Positions 34,434-44,490 are shown, counted from the first letter of the stretch. The stretch: DNA of 64,000 nucleotides from Pseudomonas gingeri (GCF_013385425.1 NZ_JACAQA010000020.1:1-64000); one strand, 5' to 3'. Translations and numbers: made by a program. Notes: generated by a model not told the origin, from the sequence alone.

Positions 34434-34874
34434 TCAGGCTTTGCGACGGGCATCCAGGCTCAGGCGGCCGCCACCGAAAGCGACCACCTGCAACAGGCCA
34501 CCGGCCATGGCGATGTTCTTGAAGAAGTGGATGAACTGGTTCTGGTCGCCCAGGTGATTGTGGAACGCCAGGGCGGTGACCACGGTGAACAGTGCCATGA
34601 CCAGGGCGACCGCGCGGGTGCGGTAACCGAGGATCAACAGCAGGCTGCCGCCGACTTCGACGACGATCGCCGCGATCAGCGCCAGCTGTGGCAGGGGCAG
34701 GCCCACCGATTCGATGTAGCCGATCATACCGGCCGGGTTGGCGATCTTCGAGAAGCCCGAGAGCAGGAAGATCGCGGCCAGCAGGACGCGTCCGGCGAGG
34801 GCGATGGCAGCCGAAGCGCTGGCGCTGTCGGATTGACTGTGGAGTGCGGAGTTGGCATTGGCGGTGTTGGACAT
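34434..34874 (-). CDS. DoxX-family membrane protein
   Basis: A 146-residue protein with a polar N-terminal tail of about 25 residues and four hydrophobic helices. The DoxX signature regions are visible: LAAIFLLSGFSKIANPAGMIGYIES, VEVGGSLLLILGYRTR and FHNHLGDQNQFIHFFKNIAMAGG. Homologues are quinone- or thiosulfate-linked or of unknown role. Its promoter region is shared with a divergent LysR gene, which probably controls it through the palindrome at 34981. Confidence 0.88.
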   Translation of the reverse strand: MSNTANANSALHSQSDSASASAAIALAGRVLLAAIFLLSGFSKIANPAGMIGYIESVGLPLPQLALIAAIVVEVGGSLLLILGYRTRAVALVMALFTVVTALAFHNHLGDQNQFIHFFKNIAMAGGLLQVVAFGGGRLSLDARRKA

Positions 34875-34980
34875 GGACTTGTACCTATGAGAGCGACGCG
34901 ACCACCATGGTGCGTCGGAGTGGTGTGCAGTCTGCCATCGCGCTAACGTACGCAATAGCCGAATAATTTCGAGGATTAGG

Positions 34981-34995
34981 TTCGAAAATATCGAA
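34981..34995. promoter_or_regulatory. LysR operator between doxX and lysR
   Basis: TTCGA-AAATA-TCGAA is a 15-base dyad that obeys the T-N11-A rule, 20 bases before the lysR ATG. A related half, TTTCGAGG, lies about 15 bases to its left. Confidence 0.65.
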
Positions 34996-35015
34996 CGCCT
35001 CCAGGAGCCCACCCC

Positions 35016-35936
35016 ATGATTCCCAATCCCGGCACACCGACCCTCGACCAATTGCGGGTGCTGCTGACCGTGGTCGAAACCGGCAGTTTTGCCGCGGCCG
35101 CGCGCAAGCTCAGTCGCGCCACTTCGGTGATCAGCTACACCATCGCCAACCTGGAACTGCAACTGGGGGTGCAGTTGTTTGATCGTACCACCACGCGCAA
35201 GCCGCAGTTGACCGACGCCGGCCGTACGGTGCTGACCGAGGCGCGGACCATCTACAGTGGCATCGATGGCTTGCGGGCCAAGGTCAAGGGGCTGTTGCAG
35301 GGGCTGGAAGCCGAAATTCACCTGGTGGTCGATGTGATGCTGCCGGCGGCGCGCCTGGTGGATGTGCTCAAGGGCTTTCGCGCGCAATTCCCCACGGTGC
35401 TCCTGCACCTGCACGTGGAGGCCCTGGGGGCGGTGGCGCAACTGGTGCTGGAGGGGCGCGCGAGTGTCGGTGTCAGTGGTTTTTTCAGTCGCGGCATGGC
35501 GGGGCTGGAGCGGGTCGGGGTGGGCAGCGTCCAGCTGATTTCAGTGGCCTCGCCCAGTCATCCGCTGGCCCAGGGTGTGAACCTGCCCGGGGCTGGCCGT
35601 GAGCATGTGCAATTGGTGCTCTCGGACCGTTCGAGCCTGACCCGCAACCAGGAGTTCGGCGTGCTCGGCACCCGCACCTGGCGCCTGGCGGACCTGGGCT
35701 CGAAGTTGATGCTGCTGCGTGAAGGGGTCGGCTGGGGCAACATGCCCGCGCCGATGGTGGCCGAGGACCTGGCCAGTGGGCGCCTGGTCAGCCTGGACCT
35801 GCCGGATATGCGCGGCGGCCCTTATGGGCTTGATGCGATTTATCGAACCGACACGCCGCCAGGTCCGGCGGCGTCCTGGTTGATTGCCCGGCTGGTGGCG
35901 CAAGTGGAGGCTCCACCCGCCTGCACGGCCGGCTGA
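35016..35936 (+). CDS. LysR-family regulator divergent from doxX
   Basis: A 306-residue LysR protein: helix-turn-helix LRVLLTVVETGSFAAAARKLSRATSVISYTIANLE, effector domain from about residue 97. AGGAG precedes the ATG by nine bases. The architecture of a lysR/doxX divergent pair with a T-N11-A dyad between them is a common local-control layout. The effector molecule is unknown. Confidence 0.88.
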   Translation: MIPNPGTPTLDQLRVLLTVVETGSFAAAARKLSRATSVISYTIANLELQLGVQLFDRTTTRKPQLTDAGRTVLTEARTIYSGIDGLRAKVKGLLQGLEAEIHLVVDVMLPAARLVDVLKGFRAQFPTVLLHLHVEALGAVAQLVLEGRASVGVSGFFSRGMAGLERVGVGSVQLISVASPSHPLAQGVNLPGAGREHVQLVLSDRSSLTRNQEFGVLGTRTWRLADLGSKLMLLREGVGWGNMPAPMVAEDLASGRLVSLDLPDMRGGPYGLDAIYRTDTPPGPAASWLIARLVAQVEAPPACTAG

Positions 35937-35988
35937 GAGGCTTCGGCGCGGGGTGCCATGGCGCGGGCCCTTGCACCACCGTGCCGCT

Positions 35989-37134
35989 TCAGCGCAGGTG
36001 TTCGACGATATCCGCGACGCTGCTGAGCAAGTCCTTGGCCAACTGCTTCGAGCGCTGGCCGGACCAGCCGGCGTGCAGGTCCGGGGCGTCGTCGTTGTCC
36101 TTGAAGGGCATTTCCAGGGTCAGCGACAGGCAGTCGTAGCGCTGGCCGACGCTGTTGCAGGCCAGGGTCATATTGGCCTGGCCGGGCAGGCTGCGGGTGT
36201 AGCCGTGGGTGGTCTGGAAATCCGCCGTGAGCGCGCTCAGATGACTGCGAAAGCGGCTTTCCAACTGGGCGATACGCGGTGTGTAGCCGGGGTTGCCTTC
36301 GCAGGCGGCGGTGAAGATATAGGGGATGGTCTCGTCGCCATGGACATCGACGAACAGATCGACGCCATGCTTGGCCATCTGCTGCTGGACGAACAGGACT
36401 TCGGGGCTGATTTCCTGGCTGGCGTTCTGCCAGGCACGGTTCAGGTCCTGGCCCATGGCGTTGGTGCGCAGATGCCCGTGGAAGGCCCCGTCCGGGTTCA
36501 TATTGGGCACCAGGTACAGGTCGGCGCGGGTCAGCAGGTCGCGCAGCTCGGCATCGTTCTCCTGTTGCAGGCGCTCGATCACGCCTTCCATGAACCATTC
36601 GGCCATGTGCTCGCCCGGATGCTGCTGGGCGATGATCCAGACCTTGCGCCGGCCCTCGGCACCGTTGCCCTTGCGCAACAGCTGGATATCCCGGCCTTCG
36701 ACACTTTTGCCGACGGCCAGCAGTTCGGTGCCGGCGTGGCTCAGGGCCTGCTCGATCAGCCAGTCATGGCGTTCGCGGCTGTAGGGTTCGAAGTAGGCGA
36801 ACCAGGCCTGCTCCTGTTCGGCCACCAGGCTGATATGCAGGCTTTCGCCGTCGAAACGGGTGTCGACGCGGAACCAGTTCTGGTGATCGTAGGAGGCGAC
36901 GGCGCGGTAGCCGGTCCAGGCCTTGTTGTAGGAGGACTGGCTGGCATTGCTCAGTTCGAAGGTGTAGGTCTCGCCCACGCGCAGGCCTTCAACCTTGAAA
37001 TGGAACCACTGGAAGTGCTGGCTGCGGGTATCCGGCTCGATGGCCAGGAGCAGGTGGTGCGGGTTGCTGGTGTCCAGTGCCTGGATATTGCCGCTGTCGA
37101 AGTCGCTGCTGATTTTGAGAGGAGATAGAACCAC
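35989..37134 (-). CDS. Cytosolic carboxypeptidase-like M14 zinc peptidase
   Basis: A 381-residue protein of the CCP/AGBL (M14B/D) group rather than a secreted digestive carboxypeptidase: no signal peptide, and a beta-rich N-terminal domain (about 1-120; SGNIQALD, WFHFKVEGLRVGETY) is followed by the catalytic domain. Zinc ligands are HPGE (His and Glu) and the later His of VDVHGDE. Substrate site: NMNPDG and LNRAW. Catalytic Glu: LTLEMPF. Eukaryotic relatives remove C-terminal or side-chain glutamates. The bacterial substrate is not known. The gene lies immediately downstream of the PrrF RNA on the same strand. Confidence 0.87.
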   Translation of the reverse strand: MVLSPLKISSDFDSGNIQALDTSNPHHLLLAIEPDTRSQHFQWFHFKVEGLRVGETYTFELSNASQSSYNKAWTGYRAVASYDHQNWFRVDTRFDGESLHISLVAEQEQAWFAYFEPYSRERHDWLIEQALSHAGTELLAVGKSVEGRDIQLLRKGNGAEGRRKVWIIAQQHPGEHMAEWFMEGVIERLQQENDAELRDLLTRADLYLVPNMNPDGAFHGHLRTNAMGQDLNRAWQNASQEISPEVLFVQQQMAKHGVDLFVDVHGDETIPYIFTAACEGNPGYTPRIAQLESRFRSHLSALTADFQTTHGYTRSLPGQANMTLACNSVGQRYDCLSLTLEMPFKDNDDAPDLHAGWSGQRSKQLAKDLLSSVADIVEHLR

Positions 37135-37281
37135 GGGTGAGTACCTGGAAAGGCTTTTTGTGGTGGCTACTCTACACCTCGATGGCGTATTAGCCGAGGC
37201 GCGAGGTCATGACTGCCCACCCAGAAGGCAGCGCACCTGTCTTCATCAGCCTGAAGCCAAGCCCGTGAATAAAGCGGGTGC

Positions 37282-37309
37282 AAAAAAAGACCCGGCAAAA
37301 AGCCGGGTC
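37282..37309 (-). terminator. Rho-independent terminator of prrF
   Basis: Minus-strand GACCCGGC-TTTTT-GCCGGGTC (8-base perfect stem, 5-base loop) is followed by seven T residues. The plus strand lacks a T tract, so it works in one direction only. Confidence 0.93.
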
Positions 37310-37393
37310 AAAAACCGTGATTAGCCTGATGAGGAGATAATCCAGGAGTCCGACCTGAGGTCTCCGGGTTATCGACCGATCTCGCGATCAGCT
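37282..37393 (-). ncRNA. prrF: PrrF iron-responsive small RNA
   Basis: The minus strand carries the conserved PrrF core ATTATCTCCTCATCAGGCTA followed by ATCACGGTTTTTGACCC and a terminator hairpin. The 5' part (GCTGATCGCGAGATCGG) also resembles known PrrF starts. A strong Fur box lies directly upstream. Length about 110 bases as expected. PrrF is made under iron starvation and, with Hfq, represses mRNAs of iron-containing proteins such as sodB and TCA-cycle enzymes (family knowledge). The exact 5' end is estimated. Confidence 0.92.
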
Positions 37394-37396
37394 TGT

Positions 37397-37415
37397 AGCA
37401 ATAATAATCATTATC
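37397..37415 (-). promoter_or_regulatory. Fur box controlling prrF
   Basis: AGCAATAATAATCATTATC (plus strand) matches 15 of 19 bases of the Fur consensus. It covers the expected prrF promoter, 4-22 bases before the estimated RNA start. Confidence 0.88.
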
Positions 37416-37503
37416 ATTTGAAGATCAAGTCTTTTCCCGTTCTTCGCGGATATTATTTTCCCATTCCTTCCCCAAAGTCGGATATCCCCTGGCTATGGCG
37501 GAC

Positions 37504-37866
37504 TCACGTCGCGCGGGTTTGTATCTGCACGACGCGGTCCACCAGGGCCTTGGCCATGTCGATCATGTACACCACCGAACAACCCAGGTCGCGGTTCGCG
37601 CTGTTCGCGGCTTCGTAGGCGGCCGCCGCCGCGCAGCGCAGCAGGTCCGAGGCCTGGATCATGGCGTCCTCGATATCCAGGTCGTCGCGTACGGCAAAGA
37701 GCTTCTGGTGGAGGGGGTCATCGCTGGTGTTCGCCGCGCAGGCGGCCGTTGAAACAGCTGGTTTCAAATAATAGTCGAGTGCACGTTGGGCGGCGGCGCG
37801 ATCCTTGAGGGACGCGAGGGGGCTTTTCGAGTCGGTTCGAGGGCTTTCTGTCGTGATGGAAGTCAT
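37504..37866 (-). CDS. DUF6124/DUF3077-type small protein
   Basis: A 120-residue, Ala-rich protein. The C-terminal half (LFAVRDDLDIEDAMIQASDLLRCAAAAAYEAAN ... VVYMIDMAKALVDRVV) matches a Pseudomonas-specific family of small helical proteins with no known function. No signal peptide or membrane segment. It is divergent from a CI/LexA-like repressor gene, with several inverted and direct repeats between them, so it is probably regulated by that repressor (inference). Its 3' flank leads to the prrF promoter. Confidence 0.75.
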   Translation of the reverse strand: MTSITTESPRTDSKSPLASLKDRAAAQRALDYYLKPAVSTAACAANTSDDPLHQKLFAVRDDLDIEDAMIQASDLLRCAAAAAYEAANSANRDLGCSVVYMIDMAKALVDRVVQIQTRAT

Positions 37867-37912
37867 GAGGGGCCTGCCTTTCAGAGGAAGTTCAAATCAA
37901 CTCTCCAAGATT

Positions 37913-37987
37913 AGTACTATTGGTATTGCGTTGCTTGTCACAAACAATACATTTTGTGTATTGAGCGCTGAAGTACTGTCCGTATTG
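37913..37987. promoter_or_regulatory. Operator-like repeats between DUF6124 gene and repressor
   Basis: AGTACT-N4-GTATTG occurs twice in direct orientation (37913-37928 and 37972-37987). Between the copies lies a perfect dyad, CAATACA-N5-TGTATTG (37945-37963). GTATTG thus appears three times and its complement once. The last copy ends eight bases before the repressor ATG, which is ideal for autoregulation. Confidence 0.7.
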
Positions 37988-37995
37988 TTCCGTCC

Positions 37996-38646
37996 ATGGA
38001 TAAATGGATAGCGTTGGTGAAGGCCAAGCTCGAAGAGCTTCGTCTTTCGCAGGAAAAACTTGGCGAACGCCTGGACATCACCCAGGGCGGTGTCGGTCAT
38101 TGGCTGAACAAAAGGCGCAAGCCTGATCTCGTGATGATGAACAAGGTCCTCCAGGCGCTCGGGCTCGGGCACCTGGAGGTGGTCCTGCTGGTTCGCGACC
38201 GCGCGGTGGCGGCCCAGGCACCCGAGGAGCGGGACGAGCAGGTCTACGACATCACTTCGGCGTTTCGTTACCCGGTCAGCGACTGGCAGGTGGTTGCCAC
38301 GCTGCAGGACTCGGCGAAGGGCGAGTACGCCGGGCGTTACGAGGTGACCGATCATTACGCCCCGGCGGCGTTCTGGTTGCAGGTGGTGGGGGATGCGATG
38401 ACGGCTCCGTCCGGCACCAGCGTGCCCGAGGGCATGATGGTACTGGTGGACCCGGATCGGGAGGTCAAGGCCGGCAGCCTGGTGGTTGCCCGCCTGCGGG
38501 AGGGTGAGGAAGCGATTTTCCGCCAGTGGATGGAGGAGGGCGGGCAACCCTATCTCAAGCCGCTGAACCCGACCTGGCCGAAGATCCCGGTTGGCGAGGA
38601 TTGTTGCGTGATCGGCGTGGTGGTGCAGGCGACCGCGAAGTTCTGA
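37996..38646 (+). CDS. XRE/S24 CI-like repressor with both catalytic residues replaced
   Basis: A 216-residue protein: N-terminal XRE helix-turn-helix (LRLSQEKLGERLDITQGGVGHWLNKRRKPD) and C-terminal LexA/CI S24 fold (FWLQVVGDAMTAPSGTSVPEGMMVLVDP ... AGSLVVARLREGEEAIFRQW). In autocleaving relatives the first motif reads GDSM and the second contains TFKxL. Here Ser is Ala134 (GDAM) and Lys is Arg176 (FRQW). The protein should therefore bind and dimerise normally but not cleave itself during the SOS response (inference). No prophage or pyocin genes adjoin it. It may be a domesticated regulator of the DUF6124 gene. Confidence 0.87.
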   Translation: MDKWIALVKAKLEELRLSQEKLGERLDITQGGVGHWLNKRRKPDLVMMNKVLQALGLGHLEVVLLVRDRAVAAQAPEERDEQVYDITSAFRYPVSDWQVVATLQDSAKGEYAGRYEVTDHYAPAAFWLQVVGDAMTAPSGTSVPEGMMVLVDPDREVKAGSLVVARLREGEEAIFRQWMEEGGQPYLKPLNPTWPKIPVGEDCCVIGVVVQATAKF

Positions 38647-38675
38647 AGGTTGGCTCCGTTCGTGACGCGTTCACC

Positions 38676-38829
38676 TGTGGGAGCGGAGCTTGCCCGCGAA
38701 GAATGCTCTGCATCAGGTATACCGCGTCATCGTTCTTCGCGGGCAAGCTCCGCTCCCACAAAAGCCCAGGCGTCCGCAAGATCGATGCAAGACGTGCCGG
38801 CCTCATCGCCGGCAAGCCGGCTCCCACAA
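38676..38829. repeat. REPIN plus a single REP
   Basis: Arms TGTGGGAGCGGAGCTTGCCC (from 38676) and GGGCAAGCTCCGCTCCCACA (to 38760) form one doublet. A lone REP of the other subtype, ATCGCCGGCAAGCCGGCTCC (38806-38829 in total), follows. It lies between the repressor gene and the convergent liuD. Confidence 0.82.
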
Positions 38830-38849
38830 TGTCCGTGGCGAGTCGAGAG

Positions 38850-40796
38850 TCAGGATTCCAGCTCCACCAACGCACTGCCTTCGCTGACCATCTCGCCTTC
38901 CTGGCAATACAACGCCTTGATCACACCCGCTTGCGGCGCGCGGATGCTGTGCTCCATCTTCATCGCTTCCAGCACCACCAACTGGGCTCCGGCCTCGACG
39001 CTTTGCCCGACTCCCACCAATACCCGCACGATGCTGCCGTTCATCGGCGCGCTCAGGCCGCCATGGTGGCCGTGGCCGCTGTCGACGGCGCCAATCGGGT
39101 CGAAGCGGGTGATCTTGTGGCACTCGCCCTGCCAATGCAGATAGAGCCCGTCGGCCCCGCTGATCACTCGATGTCGACGGCGAACGCCGGCATGCTCCGT
39201 CGACAGGTACTCATCGTGCAGTTCGAGCCGGGTGTCCGACGTCAGGCTGACGGCGCGGTCCTCACCCTCGCAGCTCAGGTGCACCACGCTTTGCGCCGGC
39301 ATCCCGCTGCGAAAACCGTTGCCCTGGGCCCAAGGCGAGGCGGGGTCGTCCGCCCGTACGCCAGGGGCCTGGCTCTGCAGGAAGGCTTGGGCGGCCGCCT
39401 GCCAGAATTCATCGGTACGCGCGCCCGGTTGCGGCAGCAGATCTTCCTGATAACGGGGAATAAAGCCGGTATCCAGCTCCGCCTCGGCAAACGCCGGATG
39501 GGCAACGATCCGCCGGAGGAAACCGAGGTTGGTTTTCAGCCCGCCGATCACGAATTCGTCGAGCATCGCCAGCAAGCGCAGGCGCGCCTGTTCGCGGGTC
39601 TCGCCCCAGGCGATCAGCTTGCCGAGCATCGGATCGTAGAACGGCGAGACGCTGTCGCCCTCGGCCACGCCGCTGTCGACCCGACGTCCCGGCCCTGGCG
39701 CCGACTCGCGATAAAGCTCCAGGCGCCCGGTGGCCGGCAGGAAGTCATTGCCCGGGTCTTCGGCGTACAGGCGCACTTCGATGGCATGGCCATGCAACGG
39801 CACCTGTTCCTGGGTGATCGGTAGCACTTCACCGCAAGCCACGCGAATCTGCCAGGCCACCAGGTCGAGGCCGGTAATGGCTTCGGTGACCGGGTGCTCG
39901 ACCTGCAGGCGGGTGTTCATTTCCATAAAGAAGAAATCGCCACGGGCGTCCAGCAGGAACTCCACGGTGCCGGCACCGACATAACCGATGGCCTGGGCCG
40001 CGCGCACCGCCGCCTCGCCCATGGCCTGGCGCAGTTGTGCACTCAGGCCCGGCGCCGGGGCCTCCTCGACGACCTTCTGGTGACGGCGCTGGATCGAGCA
40101 GTCGCGTTCGTTGAGGTACAGGCAGTGGCCATGCTGGTCGGCGAACACCTGGATCTCGACATGCCGTGGCTTGAGCAGGTATTTCTCCACCAGCATCCGC
40201 GAATCGCCGAAGGACGACTGCGCTTCACGCTGGGCCGAGGCCAGGGCTTCGGCCAACTGGCTGACGTCCTCGACCACTTTCATGCCCTTGCCGCCGCCTC
40301 CGGCGGTGGCCTTGAGCAGTACCGGGTAGCCGATGCGCTCGGCGGCGGCGCGGAAGGTTTCCAGGTCCTGGGCCGCGCCGTGATAACCCGGTACCAGCGG
40401 TACGCCGGCAGTTTCCATCAGCGTCTTGGCCGCGGACTTGCTGCCCATGGCATCGATGGCGCTGGCGGGCGGGCCGAGGAACACCAGGCCGGCGGCCTCG
40501 ATGGCCCGGGCAAAGCCGGCATTTTCCGAGAGAAAACCGTAACCGGGGTGAATCGCCTGGGCGCCGCTGGCCTGGGCGGCGGCGATGAGTTTGTCGATCT
40601 GCAGGTAACTTTCGGCGGCCTTGCTGCCACCCAGGTCGACGCGGATATCGGCTTCGCGGCTATGCCGGGCATCACGGTCGATGGCGCTGTGCACGGCGAC
40701 CGTGGTCAGGCCCAGGGCCTTGGCGGTGCGCATGACCCGGCAGGCGATTTCGCCGCGATTGGCCACCAGGATGGAAGTGATCACGGGCGTGCTCAT
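38850..40796 (-). CDS. liuD: Methylcrotonyl-CoA carboxylase biotin subunit (LiuD)
   Basis: A 648-residue biotin carboxylase/carrier subunit. ATP-grasp biotin carboxylase domain (SILVANRGEIACRVMRTAK, GGGGKGMKVV, FFFMEMNTRLQVEHPVTE). The C-terminal biotinyl domain has the EAMKM motif with biotinylated Lys613. With LiuB it carboxylates 3-methylcrotonyl-CoA to 3-methylglutaconyl-CoA in leucine/isovalerate catabolism. The ATG overlaps the liuC stop (ATGA). Last gene of liuA-B-C-D. Confidence 0.94.
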   Translation of the reverse strand: MSTPVITSILVANRGEIACRVMRTAKALGLTTVAVHSAIDRDARHSREADIRVDLGGSKAAESYLQIDKLIAAAQASGAQAIHPGYGFLSENAGFARAIEAAGLVFLGPPASAIDAMGSKSAAKTLMETAGVPLVPGYHGAAQDLETFRAAAERIGYPVLLKATAGGGGKGMKVVEDVSQLAEALASAQREAQSSFGDSRMLVEKYLLKPRHVEIQVFADQHGHCLYLNERDCSIQRRHQKVVEEAPAPGLSAQLRQAMGEAAVRAAQAIGYVGAGTVEFLLDARGDFFFMEMNTRLQVEHPVTEAITGLDLVAWQIRVACGEVLPITQEQVPLHGHAIEVRLYAEDPGNDFLPATGRLELYRESAPGPGRRVDSGVAEGDSVSPFYDPMLGKLIAWGETREQARLRLLAMLDEFVIGGLKTNLGFLRRIVAHPAFAEAELDTGFIPRYQEDLLPQPGARTDEFWQAAAQAFLQSQAPGVRADDPASPWAQGNGFRSGMPAQSVVHLSCEGEDRAVSLTSDTRLELHDEYLSTEHAGVRRRHRVISGADGLYLHWQGECHKITRFDPIGAVDSGHGHHGGLSAPMNGSIVRVLVGVGQSVEAGAQLVVLEAMKMEHSIRAPQAGVIKALYCQEGEMVSEGSALVELES

Positions 40797-41611
40797 CAGC
40801 GCGGCTCCTTGGCGGTGGACTCGGCCTGCCAGCTCGGCGGGCGTTTTTGCAGAAAGGCCCGCAGGCCTTCCTGGCCTTCGGCGCTGACGCGGATACGGGC
40901 AATGGCGTTTTCGCAATAACGCCGCCGCGCCGGGCTGAGTTCGCCGCTGCCGATTTCCCGCAGCAGTTCCTTGCTCACGCGCATGGCCTGCGGACTGTTG
41001 AGCAGCAGGTTGTCGATCCAGGCCGCGACTTGCTGGTCCAGCTCGCCGACCGGGCAGGTTTCCGACAGCAGGCCCAGCTCGCGAGCCCGCAGGCCGCTGA
41101 AACGTTCGGCGGTCAGGGCGTAGCGGCGGGCGGCGCGCTCACCGATGGCCTGGACCACGAACGGGCTGATCACCGCCGGAGCCAGGCCGATGCGCGCTTC
41201 CGAGAGGCAGAACTGCGCATCGTCGGCACCGATGGCCATGTCACAGGCGCCGATCAGGCCAAGGGCGCCGCCATAGGCCGCGCCCTGGACCACCGCCAGG
41301 GTGGGGACTTTCAGCTTGGCCAGGTTGTACATCAGTTCGGCCAGCTCGCGGGCATCGTCGAGGTTGGTGGCGTAGTCGAGCTGGGCCGATTGCTGCATCC
41401 AGGCCAGGTCGGCGCCGGCGCTGAAGTGCCGGCCACGGCCGCGCAGCACCAGGAAACGCAGGGCGGCGTTGGCCTGGACCATCTCCAGGGCAAGGATCAA
41501 CTCGCGGATCATCTCGGCGTTGAAGGCGTTGTTCTTGTCTTCGCGGCTCAGCCACAAGGTGGCAAAGCCCCGGGGGTCGAGCTGCAATTCGAGGGTGTTG
41601 AAGTCGGTCAC
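40796..41611 (-). CDS. liuC: 3-Methylglutaconyl-CoA hydratase (LiuC)
   Basis: A 271-residue crotonase-fold protein. Oxyanion-hole motifs are GRGRHFSAGADLAWM and VQGAAYGGALGLIGACDMAIG, and the catalytic Glu region is FCLSEARIGLAPAVISPFV. It hydrates 3-methylglutaconyl-CoA to HMG-CoA. The start is a GTG with GGAG eight bases upstream, 44 bases after the liuB stop. An in-frame ATG 42 bases further upstream is possible but has a weaker ribosome site and adds a Pro/Arg-rich tail. Confidence 0.9.
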   Translation of the reverse strand: MTDFNTLELQLDPRGFATLWLSREDKNNAFNAEMIRELILALEMVQANAALRFLVLRGRGRHFSAGADLAWMQQSAQLDYATNLDDARELAELMYNLAKLKVPTLAVVQGAAYGGALGLIGACDMAIGADDAQFCLSEARIGLAPAVISPFVVQAIGERAARRYALTAERFSGLRARELGLLSETCPVGELDQQVAAWIDNLLLNSPQAMRVSKELLREIGSGELSPARRRYCENAIARIRVSAEGQEGLRAFLQKRPPSWQAESTAKEPR

Positions 41612-41655
41612 GGTGCGGGCTCCACTGGGAGAGGGGCGGCGATAGGGCCTCATGG

Positions 41656-43263
<1,608 letters not shown>

Positions 43264-43274
43264 GTGCGCGCCCC

Positions 43275-44438
43275 TCAGCGGGTTTCGTTGAACAGTTCGC
43301 GGCCGATCAGCATGCGACGGATCTCGCTGGTGCCGGCGCCGATTTCATACAGCTTGGCGTCGCGCAGCAGGCGTCCTGCGGGGAATTCGTTGATATAGCC
43401 GTTGCCGCCGAGGATCTGGATCGCATCGAGGGCCATCTGGGTCGCGCGCTCGGCGCTGTAGAGGATCACCCCGGCGGCGTCCTTGCGGGTGGTCTCGCCG
43501 CGTTCGCAGGCCTGGGCCACCGCATACAGGTAGGCGCGGCTGGCATTGAGCTGGGTGTACATGTCGGCGACCTTGCCCTGGATCAGCTGGAACTCGCCGA
43601 TGCTCTGGCCGAACTGCTTGCGGTCGTGGATATAGGGCACCACCAGGTCCATACAGGCCTGCATGATCCCGGTCGGGCCGCCGGAGAGCACCACGCGCTC
43701 GTAGTCGAGGCCGCTCATCAGCACTTTCACGCCACCGTTGAGCACGCCGAGGATATTCTCTTCCGGCACTTCGACGTCATCGAAGAACAGCTCGCAGGTG
43801 TTGGAGCCACGCATGCCGAGCTTGTCGAACTTGTTGCTGCGGCTGAAGCCCTTCCAGTCACGCTCGACGATAAACGCGGTGATGCCGTGGGCGCCCTTTT
43901 CCGGCTCGGTCTTGGCATAGATCACGTAGGTGTTGGCGTCGGGGCCGTTGGTGATCCAGGTCTTGCTGCCGTTGAGCACGTAGCGGTCGCCACGCTTGTC
44001 GGCGCGCAGTTTCATCGAGACCACGTCGGAGCCGGCATTGGGTTCGCTCATGGCCAGGGCGCCGACATGCTCGCCGCTGATCAGCTTGGGCAGGTATTTG
44101 GTTTTCTGTTCGTGATTACCGTTGCGGTTGATCTGGTTGACGCAGAGGTTGGAGTGGGCGCCGTAGGAGAGGGCGACCGAGGCCGAGCCGCGACTGACTT
44201 CTTCCATCACCAGCACATGGGCCAGGTAACCCAGGCCGGCGCCGCCGTACTCTTCCGGGACTGTGATGCCGAGCAGGCCCATGTCGCCGAACTTGCGCCA
44301 CATATCGGCGGGGAACAGGTTGTCCACGTCGATCTGCGCGGCCCGCGGCGCCAGCTCCCGGGCGACGAAGGTCCGCACCTGGTCGCGAAGCATGTCGAGG
44401 GTTTCACCGAGGGCGAAGTTCAGGGTCGGATAGCTCAT
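43275..44438 (-). CDS. liuA: Isovaleryl-CoA dehydrogenase (LiuA)
   Basis: A 387-residue acyl-CoA dehydrogenase. FAD/substrate motifs are ALAMSEPNAGSDVVSM, WITNGPDANTYVIYAKT and the C-terminal signature QILGGNGYINEFPAGRLLRDAKLYEIGAGTSE. It oxidises isovaleryl-CoA to 3-methylcrotonyl-CoA. First gene of liuABCD. A LiuR palindrome and TTGACA -35 element lie about 55-90 bases upstream, so the operon has its own inducible promoter although the regulator gene is 9 kb away. Confidence 0.95.
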   Translation of the reverse strand: MSYPTLNFALGETLDMLRDQVRTFVARELAPRAAQIDVDNLFPADMWRKFGDMGLLGITVPEEYGGAGLGYLAHVLVMEEVSRGSASVALSYGAHSNLCVNQINRNGNHEQKTKYLPKLISGEHVGALAMSEPNAGSDVVSMKLRADKRGDRYVLNGSKTWITNGPDANTYVIYAKTEPEKGAHGITAFIVERDWKGFSRSNKFDKLGMRGSNTCELFFDDVEVPEENILGVLNGGVKVLMSGLDYERVVLSGGPTGIMQACMDLVVPYIHDRKQFGQSIGEFQLIQGKVADMYTQLNASRAYLYAVAQACERGETTRKDAAGVILYSAERATQMALDAIQILGGNGYINEFPAGRLLRDAKLYEIGAGTSEIRRMLIGRELFNETR

Positions 44439-44490
44439 GGGGCACCTGTTGTTATGGGTTGAGCAAGGCGTGGGTGTGAGTGATTGTTCA

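Noticed and set aside
37282..37309. Bidirectional terminator shared with the plus strand
   Set aside because: Only the minus strand has a T tract after the stem; the plus side is followed by A residues.
37996..38829. Prophage or pyocin region suggested by a CI-like repressor
   Set aside because: No structural, lysis, integrase or holin genes lie nearby; flanks are chromosomal genes and REP elements.
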